This document shows, one piece after another, positions 10,371 to 22,108 of a stretch of 64,000 bases of DNA. The DNA lies in NCBI GenBank assembly GCA_024449915.1, contig JAMZAV010000096.1, positions 557,306 to 621,305 on the forward strand. Reading direction: 5' to 3'. The notes beneath the pieces were generated by a model that was not told where the DNA came from, ran no database searches, and saw only the letters and a list, made by a program, of their open reading frames with translations. Source of the DNA: Sweltsa coloradensis (lineage: Eukaryota > Arthropoda > Insecta > Plecoptera > Chloroperlidae). How positions within the stretch are numbered: position 1 is the first letter of the stretch; each line of letters begins with the position of its first letter. Made by a program: the position numbers and the translations under genes.

Positions 10371-11000
10371 CAATGATTGCTACAGTACAGTACAGTACAG
10401 TACAGTACAGTACAGTACAGTACAGTTGCTCCAACAAAAGAATGCAGATGCTTGGTAGTAGTGGGGGTTAGAATGAATGCGCGGTAAATGGAATGTCGCC
10501 TTTGTGTATGAAAGAGAAATATCTTTTACCAACGCAAGCAAAAATTACTTGTGCTAGATCACAGAGTTCCTCCGTGTGCAAGATCCACGCTGAGCTAGCG
10601 TGAATAGAGTTAACAAAGTTGTTATGTTGGGAAAACAATTTTGAGGCACCTGCATTCTTTCGTTGGGACCACTATACAGTACAGTACAGTACACTACAGT
10701 ACAGTACAGTATAGTTGCTCCAACAAAAGAATGCAGATGCTTGGTAGTGGTGGGGTTAGAATGAATGCACGGTAAATGGAATGTCGCCTTTGTGTATGAA
10801 AGAGAAATATCTTTTACCAACGCAAGCAAAAATTACTTGTGCTAGATCACAGAGTTCCTCCATGTGCAAGATCCGTGCTGAGCTAGCGTGAATAGAATTG
10901 ACAAAGTTGTTAGGTTGGGAAAACAATTTTGAGGCACCTGCATTCTTTCGTTGGGACCACTATACAGTACAGTACAGTACATTACAGAGCCGGCCCATCA
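10371..11000 (+). repeat. 289-base tandem repeat joined by (ACAGT)n arrays
   Basis: GTTGCTCCAACAAAAGAATG recurs at 10425 and 10714 and introduces nearly identical sequence up to TTGGGACCACTATACAGTAC. Units are separated by perfect or near-perfect (ACAGT)n tracts at about 10381-10425, 10673-10713 and 10962-10985. The third unit is lost after its ACAGT tract. Confidence 0.75.
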
Positions 11001-12012
11001 GTGGATCACGGGCTCTAGGCTCCCTCTTAACCTCAACCCCTCTCGCCGAACAGCGCCACTGGCGTGACTTGTGTAAATACCTGTGCATACCTAGTCAGTC
11101 ACCTCTCTGCTCTCGTCGAGTAAACAAGGCCATGTTTGGCCGGAACAGTTTCAACGCTATTCACGTTGTATCAGTCTATGTTTCTATCAATCTACAAGAA
11201 CCCTGCAGTTGCCAACCAGGTAAGCTGTCAAGCACTAATAGAATAGGGAAGAGTAAGAAATACCGGTACCAGGAACTTATGCAAAAATCAACAACACAGC
11301 TTTCAATAATAATTCATATATTATTCTATATATTATAACATAATATTTATATAAATATAATATTTTTTTAATAATAATAATAAAATTAAAAAGTAACAAC
11401 AAATACTAGAGTTTGAAATTGACCAAATACAAGACTAGAAAATGGCTAGCAAGATGGAATGTAATGAATATATATTTTTTTCTTTATAATATTGTACTTA
11501 AACACAAACCATATTTGATATTGTATATCATTTTTAGCATCTCGAAATGATGTCAAAGAATAAAAGGAAGAGAACATTTGTAATAGAAATGTAAATAATA
11601 TTTTATAACAAACCTAATCTATATCTCTTATCCTATGTTACGACGTAGGTAGGTAGTCAAATTCTGCCTTTTGATGTACTATACCAAGTTATATTAGTAT
11701 CTAGTACTAATTGGGATATACTCCCATAGGTGTACTAATAGATTATGTGGTAATAAATCCAGAAATTACTAAGTCTATCTCAACCGGGTATCGAACCCGG
11801 GTCTTCCAATCTCCGATGATTGTCGGTAGGCAGCCGAGATGGATTTTGTCATTTTTGGATTGATTTTCAGTTTGACAAAACCTCTTTATGTGTTTACCTT
11901 GTTCACACAACACAGAAACAGCCGGTATCTTGGCCTCGTTCCTTAGAAGATACCCGGACAGTAAACCACACGTTCCGATCCACCCGCACAGGGGGTGCGG
12001 CACTTTGTGAGG
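11001..12012. other. Spacer with a reversed tRNA-like SINE relic
   Basis: Mostly AT-rich. On the minus strand at about 11777-11840 a B-box with a perfect five-base T stem (CCGGG TTCGATA CCCGG) follows GCCTACCGACAATCATCGGA. No complete cloverleaf can be drawn, so I read it as a tRNA-derived SINE relic. Confidence 0.35.
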
Positions 12013-12020
12013 CTTTCAAG

Positions 12021-12383
12021 TAGGGCTGGGCTATGAGTATCACATTCAAATATCAATATCACACGAACTTTTTGGTATGATATCATCGATATATCAAAAT
12101 GTAATTGTTTGTAAATTTAAAAAAAAAATTCAAATTCAAAAATCAAAAACTTATTAAAAGAGTGGGCCTATTTCAAATAATTTGTGGCCAAACAATTAAC
12201 TCATAAAACGATTTTTAGGATCTCATAATCGAGTTTTATGACCCGGCACCTCCACCAAAATTACTAAATTTAGCATTTTTGGTGTCAATTTTGATATTTT
12301 GATGAGAAGCTAAAAATCAATATCAAAAATATTCCCACCTATCGATATCGTATCAAAATATTGTTTTTGTTTGCCCAGCCCTA
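12021..12383. mobile_element. hAT-type MITE with intact 8-bp target duplication
   Basis: Terminal inverted repeats TAGGGCTGGGC/GCCCAGCCCTA flank 363 bases with many ATATCAAAA and ATCGATAT blocks. CTTTCAAG is present on both sides (12013-12020 and 12384-12391), the 8-bp duplication expected of hAT insertion. There is no coding capacity. Confidence 0.85.
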
Positions 12384-12391
12384 CTTTCAAG

Positions 12392-13892
12392 TGAGCTTAA
12401 CAATACTCAATACGTAGGTAGCCTACTAATGTTGAGCTCAAGAAATACAGAAGTGCATTTCAAACTACATGTTAGGCCCCGTGAACCAACGTTTACCAAC
12501 AAAACCTGTAAGCGGGTAATATTATAACTGAAGAGAGATACCCAGGCACAACACATATCACGTATGAAAGTTTCAGAGTTACACCCAACAAGTAGGGTTG
12601 CCGTTCGATACGAGCGATAATCAATCACATTTAATCAATTATTGCTAAAAAAATTTGAAATTTTGAAAACCATGTAGGCCTACTGTATATTAATCAAATA
12701 AAAAACTAGTGTGCATGCAAAAATCTCTCAAATTTGAAGCCAAATTGTACTCTGATTTACGGGAATATTTTATGTCGATCAAGAATATCTCTCATTTCAT
12801 ATTACCCGCTGACGGACTACAACAGACAAGGCACAGTAGAGAAAACTGCACGACCCGATCACAGCATGCTGACGTTCTATACTAATGTTGTACAATACAT
12901 AGTGAGTATATAACTCAAGGAATGTAACTCTCCAGAGAAATACAACAAGGTATGAGCATGCCACTAAATAATACACAGCGCATTTCAAGCAGTAAACATC
13001 TTTGCAACAAACTACTTTAAATAATAGTTAAGGTAAAATGTATCTTGATAGTAGGCCTACTAGTACAACACTTCCGTAGGAGGTGCTAATCTAGAACGCA
13101 GAGGATGTATTTTCATGAACACATTGCAGCCAAGGTAGGGGATCCAGTTGGCTGACTGCAGAGGGTGTGTGAAATTCAAATAAATGATGATTGATGATGA
13201 ATGAGAAAAAAGGTTAATGAGAGGAGAGAGCTGCAAGTTCTACGAATATTGAACATGACAATAATAATATTAATGATAAATAGTGAAAGAAAGGATGTAG
13301 AACAGCGAGGAGGAGACTGGAATGTGGTGGAAAGAGAGGAGTGGTGGCAGGACAGAAGAAGATGGAGAGGCTGTCTTCAATGCCGACCCAACGCAGAGTT
13401 GGACGTGGCAACAGATAAAGATGATTGAGCTTCCAAGTTTGACACTATCCCAACCATGTTTATGGAGACATTGAATGGGTGTCGTCTAGTTTTTACTTTT
13501 GGACCTACTAATATTTTTATATAAATTTAAAAAAAGTCACACATCAGTTTTGTTCTTAACTGAAGTATGTGTGACACATTAATACTATATATAGTACTAA
13601 TACTACGGATATGGTTTATGAATATAATATGCCGATACGGAACACTGTGCTCCCAAGACGGGAGCCAAGGTTCGCTAGGTTGGATATCAAGAAGGACGAG
13701 GGAGATTCAATAGAGAAACAATTACGATGTTTGTTACAAAGAAGTTTTGCTACTATCAGAAACCAAACCTTTAAACACCAATGAAGATAAATACGTATTG
13801 AGTATTATTGGCTCTTGACTATCACTGACTAGCATTTAACTAAAGAGTTTACGAGTAAACCACACACGTTTGTGAACAAATGAATACGTAAT
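12392..13892. other. Gene-poor stretch
   Basis: No exon recognised. An open plus-strand stretch at 13201-13428 ends in WWQDRRRWRGCL, which resembles the last residues of some LINE proteins but is too short to call. Confidence 0.35.
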
Positions 13893-14676
13893 TGGATGAG
13901 CGTAGCGAGCGTAGCGAGCGAAGCGAAGATTCCATTTCACTACACTGGAGAAAAAAAACCGGAATGTTTTTTTTTTTTCTTTTTTTTTTTTTTTCTGTAT
14001 TATTGTGTGTTTGTCAGCACGATTCCGGCTAAACCGATTCTCCAATTGCAATGAAATTTTCTGGAGACCTTCGAAATCTCTGAACTTAGAACTGCCACGT
14101 TTTTGAGCGCAATCGAAAAATTATTTCTCATGAAAAAAGCAATTTTACGATTTTTTTCGATTTTTTTAAAATTTCTTCGACTTATAACACCTACATTCTT
14201 TATCCGATTTTAATGAGTTTTTCACAGAACCACAATTTTATGAATTAAGATATCCGTGTAAAATTTGAGCGCAATTGAAAAATTATTTTTTATGAAAATC
14301 AAAATTTTACGGGTTTTTTCTTTTTTAAAACAATTCTTTGACTTATAACACCTACATGCTTTAACCGATTGTAATATTTTTTTCACAGAACCTTAATTTT
14401 ATGAATTAATATATTCGTGTGAAATTTGAGCGCAATCAAATAATTATTTTTTATGAAAATCGCAATTTTACGATTTTTTTCTTTTTTTAAATTACGATTA
14501 ATTAAAAAAATTAAAAATTAAAGTTTATTTTTTATTTAATTTAAATTAATTTAAAAAAATCTTTAACTTAGCAATGATTTTTTCACAGAACAACAGAAAA
14601 TCCGCATAACACATGGCAGCTCAATGCACCAATTACGCTCATCCAACAACGCGGCGGGACTTAAGCGTTTTCCTAG
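13893..14676 (+). mobile_element. Helentron-like element, subfamily B, full length
   Basis: Starts after T with TGGATGAGCGTAGCGAGCG and ends CCTAG before T. The start TTGGATGAGCG is matched by CGCTCATCCAA (14638-14648), followed by the AACGC/GCGTT hairpin. The body has a poly-T tract and three loosely repeated blocks of about 120 bases containing ACTTATAACACCTACAT. This is the best-preserved copy of the subfamily. Confidence 0.7.
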
Positions 14677-14895
14677 TGGTAAAAAAAATGCATATAATAA
14701 TATGGTCACGGATTTCTTTGCAATAAATGAGATAAGTTTAGGTTCCATCAATACGTATTACTTAAATTATTATGTTATTTTTATCGTACATCTTTTCTGG
14801 TGCACGTTTGCTATTTGAGAAGAGTGTATGGCCTACAAGGATTTTAAAGACAACACACAAAATCCACATCCTATTACAGCATTCGATTTCAAACC

Positions 14896-15355
14896 TACCG
14901 TATAGTACCGAATATAGGCCGACCTTTTTTTCATTATTTTAGGTCTCAAAATCCCTCCTCGGCCTATATGCGAGCATCGGCATTTTGACGCGCTTATTTC
15001 AAACACCAAGTTACAGCACCGTGTGACATACGTATAGTTCACTGCTTCTGTCTGGCGCTGCGCCAACAATACGGCAGGCACGGAGGACACGACGCTATCT
15101 CCATAGTAGTTCTAGGCCTACTGACGAGTGAAGTATGATGAGGAACAGATAACTGGGTGATATGAACCGGTCTGCTTGGAGATTGCGTTATAACGCTACG
15201 TCATCACGGGCTCCGCGTCAATAGGCCGTAGGAATAACGGCGTGTAAAATAAAAATATTTCATTAAAAATTCCTTTTTTTAAATTTCAATGACCAAAGTT
15301 AGGGGGTCGGCCCGGCCTATATTCAGGGTCGGTCTATATTCGATACAATACGGTA
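14896..15355. mobile_element. TA-flanked inverted-repeat MITE, copy 1
   Basis: Ends CCGTATAGTACCGAATATAG and its imperfect complement ending ATTCGATACAATACGG, each flanked by TA, as in mariner/pogo-type insertions. The interior shares CTCAAAATCCCTCCTCGGCC and CTTCTGTCTGGCGCTGCGCC with the copy at 23101. No transposase. Confidence 0.65.
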
Positions 15356-17461
15356 TATCCACCGCTTCCAATTACCTGGGACTTATGCCCTTATCCTCAG
15401 TATCCAACTTATGCAGAGAGACTAAGAATGAGCCACACAACTAGGTCTCATAAAACATTTAGGTACAGGAATATACCGTAGTACAGCTAAACTGGGGTTT
15501 TCAAAGGTTTGGTTTCTGTGTGCTACCCTGGTCTACGAACAGAGAATACAACATTTCTACAAACACCATCCTACTACGTACTACTAGTGACACATGCAAG
15601 TACAGCTAACATTACTACAGACACAACACCTGAGATACAGTACAACTACATACGTACATGGAATCTACAATTGGCATTGCACAATTTCACAATAGTATTA
15701 GTATTGTATATATATTATATATAATATCATTTGTGTACTTCGAGTAGAAAAGTGTAAATGTTATTGTGCGTCCAGGAAACCTTTCAGTTTCCAATGTTGG
15801 CACCTTGTATTGCCCAATCGGCGATTAGGATTTGAAATTGGGAGCTTGCCGGTTGGGCTCGATTCACTCATCGCTGAAGCTAGCAAGGTAACTTTATGCC
15901 TCATAGTAACATAGTGAATACCAGTTTAGAATACCTTACTTAGCGGCCTCAACATAAACTAGCAGTTGCAATGCCATTCGTTACGTGAATAAAAGTATGG
16001 CAAATGGAACATCATTTTAAAACATTCAAACCCACTTAATTATTGCATTTAAATTAACCGCAGAAAGAAATCATTTGATTACTTAAAGATTTTCTTATGT
16101 AATCCATCACAGAAATGAAGAAATATTGCACAAACTTTATTAAAATTGTAGAAGAATGCATTTGAGCATTTTGAGCATTTAGAACTAAACTACTTGCCTG
16201 TAATATGAAATTAGGCTACTAGGAAATCTTGATAAATATATTTTTCTCAGTTTTATATGTTATAAAATTGAGACCCACGTTCAACTAATTGGGCTCTAAT
16301 TTTCAATTACAATACATTTTCCTAGTTTTCGCATTAATCACACATATAATTTGTGGAACTTTGTACTTTCACTAGTAATTGAACCGACTGCATTCTAACT
16401 TCATCAACATCAGGGATTGTATTGTCTGACCACAGCAGAACCTGATGTGTACAAAGTGTCTGCGCAGTAATACTGTTAACTAAACATGGCAAATTGTTGG
16501 AAAACATATAAACCTTAATTTGTATAGTTGATCAACAAGGCATCAATTCAACGTAATACCAGTTGTGCTTTGGATGTCTTTGTTGCACTGATTGCTTAAA
16601 ATAACCGTGAGTCTTATTATTATCTTATCAAAGAATGTACTGTATCTAAGTAAGAATGGCATTTAAGTAATCTGAAACTGAAGAATACAGAAGTTTCAAA
16701 AACAATTTTTGTTTTTGCTGAGTGATTAGTCAATCACTTGACAAAACAAATTATTTTAAATACGGTCTGAAACGTTATGGTACCGCAATTCTGTTGGTGT
16801 TTTCAAATCTGGTAAAAAGAAGCGCGTCAATAATACAGAAGGTAGAGAAGATCGAATGATATTTAACTTGAGACATCCGAATGCCACCGTTAGATAAATT
16901 CAATCACATTGCACTCCCAGTCATTCTTTGGTCTTCACCTCGTAACTGCCTAACCCTGTTGAAAGATAGGCACAATACACCACACTCTCTTGTACTAACT
17001 CTAAAATATCAAAGTGTAACTAGGGGATGTAGTACCTTCAACTTCCGTTTGCCTTCATGGTGATGTCTGGGAGGTATTTTGTCTCAATAGTCCTCCAAAC
17101 TTCTGCCAACTGTGAATTGTAAAGAAAACAAAGAAATGTTACTTGTTAGTGTGTCATCCTGTACCATTCTCGGCCCAGCACGGAGCATTGATATGATATG
17201 ATATGATATTTATTGGTATTGTCATAGATATGTACATAATTCATGTAGATAATTAGACCCAATTGATCACTCTGCGCTGATCTGCGTACATATAACACGG
17301 CCTAATGATGAATATACTTCGTACATTAAGCGGCATGTCGCAGTAGGCTCTAGTTGTACTATAAACTCAATGTTGAGACCTTTCCTCAGCTCTACACAGT
17401 AACGTAGGGTTAGGTGGAAGAGCAAGCCATATGTTTGAACCTTGCCAAAGCCAACAGGATG
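15356..17461. other. 2.1-kb stretch without a recognised gene
   Basis: AT-rich with scattered short ORFs of no recognisable family. A (TGATA)n tract at about 17190-17212 may be the tail of an old retroelement. Confidence 0.35.
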
Positions 17462-17655
17462 GGAAGGACATGATTTAGATGGTTTAGACATATGAAACTA
17501 ATGGTGGAAGAGAGGATGCCCAGAGAATGTATGAAAGACAGGGGAGGCCAAGGAAGAGATGGAAGGATATCGTAGCAGGAGACTTGGAAGCAATAAAGAA
17601 GTGGAAATAAAAGCTGATCTTGCCAGAAGTGGGAATGGACAATGATGATTACAGA
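17462..17655 (+). pseudogene. 3' end of the same LINE family as 34490-36090
   Basis: ACATATGAAACTAATGG and GGAAGAGAGGATGCCCAG run parallel to 35812-35860, followed by AGGAAGAGATGGAAGG and a final GTGGGAATGGACAATGATGA. It is 5' truncated and frameshifted. Confidence 0.55.
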
Positions 17656-17791
17656 GCGAGTGTTTTTGTTTAGTTTGTTTAGCACTTTTAGTGTCCACAA
17701 GTCTATTGTGATTGAAGTTGATTCCATCATCACCAGACGAACTGTCTGATGTGACCTATCTACTAATTAGTAATTACTAATTAGTACTTAG

Positions 17792-19415
17792 TAGGGATGT
17801 CAAATGATACGAAAATTCATATCGATAATCGCGCCGAAATGAGAATAATATCGCGATTTATCGGCATAAAACTCGCTTTTCTTGCATTTGCGTCAATTTG
17901 AATTGCATGCCAACTCAACGCTGGTCGGTGGATACGATGGGTCCCTCGATACCCCTCCCATGAGCAAGTGTGCGAGACTGAGTGGCGAGGCGAGTGCTGT
18001 TTCTCAATCGGCACGGCAGGAGGGGAAGGGGGGGGATGGTACCGTCAAATAGAATGCTATCAGAAAAATCTGTTTTGAGAGCTGGGAATTCCATGAAATC
18101 CAAAATTCAGGAGAAAAACATAGTTGTTGCAGAGTCGATTAGTCATATTATTATTATTTATTTCAACAAATCAAGCTACAAATGACAATGTACACTTAAC
18201 ATGTTGAAGAGAATCAGAGAGGGCATAGCCCCATAGCAAGAATGCCTGATTCCCTTCATTAAAACTAATTATAATAACTTAGGCCTAATGTTATTTAAAA
18301 ACAATGGATAAAATAGTCAATAAATTAACATAATGTTGTAGTATCAAAATATGGTAGGCCTCATGTAGTATACCGACATATAAAAACAATTTAACTAAAA
18401 TATTCTTTTATTCTATTCTTGAAATTTGGAGCATCTTTGATTTCTAGAGGAATAGTATATTCCATAAAGTAACAGCACGGTAATAAAAATGATTTTGGTA
18501 TATAGATGTTCTAGCACGGGGAGGGTTTAAAATTAGGCCAGTATTATGTCGGTTAAACTGTCTTTTCTGAATTGTTATTCTTCTAAAAGGATCAAGGTCA
18601 GTAACACCGGTAATTAAGTTACTTAAAAATCTAACATCAGTTTGTTTACAATAATTTTGTATTGATGGCAGTCCACATTTGGTTAAGCGCTCAGAGGCAC
18701 TTTCAGAATAAAAAACATTTTTTAAAATAACTTTAGTTGCACGGTTTTGAATAACCTCAAGTTTATGCATGTTTAGTTGAGAAGTTGGGTGCCAAGCTGG
18801 TAGACCATACGTTAATATAGGGCGGATAAGAGATAGATATGCAGTTTTTAAAGATTTCGATTTACTTTTATATAGATTACGACTGACAAATCCTAACAAC
18901 TTGGAAGCTCTGTCTCTAACGTTGTCAGTATGAAAATCCCATTTCAAATCTGAAGATATAGTGAGACCGAGGAGTTTAATAGTTGTTTGCCTCACTAGAG
19001 CATTACCTAAAAGAATGTAATTAGAAGCAATGGGTGATTTGGACCTAGTTAGACGTATGTACTGCGATTTGCTAGCATTAAGCTGCATACAGTTCAACAA
19101 GCACCAATTTTCAAGTGCAGATAGATCTGCTTGCAATGCATAAACATCCTCTAATCCTGAAATAGGTCGAAATAATGTTGTATCATCAGCATACTGGTAA
19201 ACTTGAGATGACACACATTGAGGAAGATCTAAAAAGAAGATTGTTATAATATATATATATAAAATAATATAAAATAAACATGTATACGCTACTGAATTAA
19301 TAATTATTGCAATATCGCTAGCAATATTGATATTGTACGATTGACGTATAGCAACCTACTGTATATTGCGATAGTATTGATAATTATTGATATACAATTA
19401 TCGTTGACATCCCTA
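17792..19415. mobile_element. hAT-type MITE interrupted by a LINE
   Basis: TAGGGATGTCAA at 17792 is matched by TTGACATCCCTA ending at 19415. The sequence inside both ends is rich in ATCGATAATC and CAATATCG. Between them lies the LINE fragment 18145-19240. The flanking 8-mers (GTACTTAG and CTAATTAG) are not identical, so the target duplication has decayed or the ends belong to different copies. Confidence 0.55.
18145..19240 (-). pseudogene. LINE reverse transcriptase, C-terminal half, 5' truncated
   Basis: A 256-codon minus-strand frame carries the RT catalytic block YQYADDTTLF near its start, then NASKSQYIRL, TIKLLGLTIS, ILTYGLPAWHPTS and KLEVIQNRATKVI. This is the order of the C-terminal RT and thumb regions of Jockey/CR1-like non-LTR elements. 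It begins abruptly upstream at about 19235 (LDLPQCVSSQV), so the endonuclease and first RT blocks are gone, which is typical of incomplete reverse transcription. The 3' end is AAATAAATAATAATAATA at 18145-18165. No stop interrupts the remaining frame, which suggests a fairly recent insertion. Confidence 0.8.
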
Positions 19416-19478
19416 CTAATTAGTGACCTCTCAAACTCAACTGATAATAATATACCATGTATATTCATATATTGATGT

Positions 19479-19681
19479 GATAGGATTCAACAGCTTACCT
19501 TCAAAAAGTGATGGTGGATGCTGAGTTTCTTGAAGAATAGTAACATAAATAAACACAAAACACAGAAAAATATACATAGTAGTATATATATTTTTTTAAA
19601 TAGTATATATTTATGTTACTATTCTTCAAGAAACTCAGCAGCCACCATCACTTTTCGAAGGTAAGCTGTTGGATCCTACCT
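19479..19681. repeat. Inverted repeat, 72-base arms, 58-base loop
   Basis: GATAGGATTCAACAGCTTACC leading to GTAACATAAAT is complemented by ATTTATGTTACTATTCTTCA leading to GGTAAGCTGTTGGATCC. A few mismatches and one or two indels interrupt the stem. A single-arm relative lies at 28395-28432 (AACAGCTTACCTTCAAGAAC). Confidence 0.7.
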
Positions 19682-19822
19682 CACACCAATATACTCCAGC
19701 CGATTTTCTTTCTACATAACTTTCCATGTATATTCGAGTCACTCGATCGTGTCACTCAGATCGAGGTTTCTACAAACACCACAATACTGGCACTGTACAG
19801 GTACATACCGATACCTACGATA

Positions 19823-20211
19823 TAGGGATGGACGAAACTTGAATTCTGTGTTTTGAACCAAACTTGAACTTGTGAAACAAAAAAGTTTTGAATTTCGAAC
19901 TCAAACCAAACTCTTGCAAATTCGTTTGAAAAATGAAAACAAGTGGCCTTAGGCCCACAAATTGCATGAATGGAGAACTGTTACTACTTTAAAGATTGAA
20001 TAAATGCTAATCCATTGTGGTGTTGGAATTGATCGTGCATCATAATATATGCAAGACTCTAAAAATGGAAGTCATTTCAAGTCAAAATTTGGGTAAAGTA
20101 TAAAATTTGAATAAACCACAAACTCGAACTTAAAATTTTGAACTCAAACTGAACTGAACTTCTAAAAACGTTTCGAACTTCAAACCGAAAACGAACATTC
20201 ATCCATCCCTA
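19823..20211. mobile_element. hAT-type MITE with perfect 8-bp target duplication
   Basis: Ends TAGGGATGGA and TCCATCCCTA, flanked by CTACGATA at 19815-19822 and 20212-20219. The interior is rich in GAACTTGAA and AACTCAAAC repeats and has no ORF. Confidence 0.85.
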
Positions 20212-20219
20212 CTACGATA

Positions 20220-21652
20220 GCTTGAAATTACACAGAGTAGGCGCGTAAATTTGAAATGCTACTTACAAGTTGAAGAAAATAAAGTACCAGTAGTCTATAA
20301 GGCTTTATGCGAACTTGAATGCCTACTTAAATCTGCGTACATATTACCTATGGACCTATGGCTCAATAAACACTACACTACAGGTTAAGTCTTCTTTTCA
20401 AACACTCTACTTGAACAAAGTAAGTAAAGTTAACGCAAATTAATAAAAGATTACATTGGTTATCTTCAGATAAAATTATTTTCTGGTCACTCGGATTGGG
20501 TCACTCGGATCGGGTCACTAGATCGGATTGTATACTAACCATTAAGCAGCCAAGGAGCAGCACAATGAAACAAACATGATAACATTATTAAAGTGTTGGC
20601 ATAAGTAAATAGCCTAGGTAACCTGTGCACCAACTACTGGCATGTACACCAGGCGATAGAAGTAAATCGAGGGTATCAAGGATAACAAATGTATCATATC
20701 TCTTAATCACTTAGTAATTTGTTATGTGAAAGTCTTAATCCAAGCTGCAAATAAATAAATATGCTACGTATGTAGACGTATGAGTAACAGATATTGCATA
20801 AGAATTGTCTTATCTTCTTTCCATATGCCCACAATTGGCTTGTTCACTGCGACTTTTACTCACCACGCTGCGCTATTGTACTAACCCCCCACCGCCGTCT
20901 GGATGCCTGTAAAGGCGGATGTAGAGTGTAGACGGCGGTGATAGCCCAACTTGCGGGTGTCATGGCTGCTCATAGCTGTCAGCAGCCTACTGTTTTTACT
21001 GTCAGTTTGCATAGTTTTATGTTGAAAGCAAAATGCCCAATTGCTGTGTGTATTCGTGTAAGGAGAGAGGAGGGCATACTGTCGTGTTTATTACTACAAA
21101 TAAATACAATCACACATAATATACTGACAATTGTGTCTTTATTCGGCCTCCTGCCTACGTAACCTCTCTCATGTCAACAAATCAACACTGGCTAGGACTA
21201 AGCCCTAGGCTTTGTTGAGGCGTATGCAAGTAGGGCCTAGGCCTATACTTGCTAATTTATAATACCATGATATTGATATGCCTAGGTCTACATCTAATGC
21301 TGAAGAAAAGCCTAGGCCCTAGTCCTTAGTAGCCTTATTCGAAGTAGGCCTAGGTCTAATCTCAATAACAGTGCTAGGCCCCAGGTTTAGACTTCAACGG
21401 CGCCATGTGCTTTCAGCTCTTATTTTAATTTTCCTATCGTTCACGTTTTCATTGTTTAAAAGTTTAAACAAACAAAATATGCTATTGAATAAAATTACTT
21501 GAAATAGGCCGTACGACTACTTACGTAAAACAATTGATTAAAGAAGGAATGGTAAAACAATACGTAAAAAAAACAATCGAGGAAGCATACAGATTTGACA
21601 ATGCAGAGCCTGCTATACATAGTTTCTTTCAAACACCTCCACGGTCTTAGGG
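20220..21652. other. Spacer with one GC-rich hairpin
   Basis: No gene seen. At 20890-20940 the 11-mer CACCGCCGTCT pairs perfectly with AGACGGCGGTG across a 29-base loop. Confidence 0.45.
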
Positions 21653-21707
21653 CAGGGTCCACTAGATACCTAACAAGCAGCTCGGAATAAGTATCTAGTG
21701 GACCCTG
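21653..21707. mobile_element. 55-bp minimal inverted-repeat element
   Basis: CAGGGTCCACTAGATAC is complemented perfectly by GTATCTAGTGGACCCTG with 21 bases between. CAGGG ends and near-matching flanking 8-mers (GTCTTAGG and GTTTTGGG) would fit a very small hAT-type derivative. Confidence 0.5.
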
Positions 21708-21919
21708 GTTTTGGGGGTTAGTGCAGTGGCGCGATCTGCGTGGAGCTTTGCGTGAACAAGCCAATTGACATTATTAATTTCATCGTGTGTTTTCTAGTTA
21801 TTCAGTAGAGATAGAACTCTTGTTCACTTCGATCCATGCCATTTGGCAAATGGCAAAAGAATTGTACGAGTAAGTAAAAAAAGTTTGCTAAGCTGTACAA
21901 GGTTGCAGCAGCTACGTAC

Positions 21920-22108
21920 CTCTGAATGTGAGCTGGCCTCGCCGTGGACCAGCATGGAGAGGATGGAGGCGAGGAGCTCCAGGTTGGCGTGCACTAGTTG
22001 CGTCTCCATGTGAAGACAGTGGAGGGAGAAGGCATCGCGAAGCTCCACATTCGCCATGACACCCTCCTGTCGCATCATGCACGCCTCTAGCTCGCTCACA
22101 GACTCCGC
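21920..22108 (-). CDS. SNX8: SNX8 exon, distal BAR helix
   Basis: Encodes AESVSELEACMMRQEGVMAN, then VELRDAFSLHCLHMETQLVH. ELR-FSL-CLH-ETQL is the conserved C-terminal block of SNX8. Acceptor GTCAG, donor GAG|GTACGT in phase 0; the next exon was not found downstream. Confidence 0.9.

Noticed and set aside
11777..11840. tRNA gene on the minus strand
   Set aside because: Only the T arm is perfect; no cloverleaf could be drawn.
13201..13428. LINE tail with WWQDRRRWRGCL
   Set aside because: Too short and no RT block or 3' tail with it.
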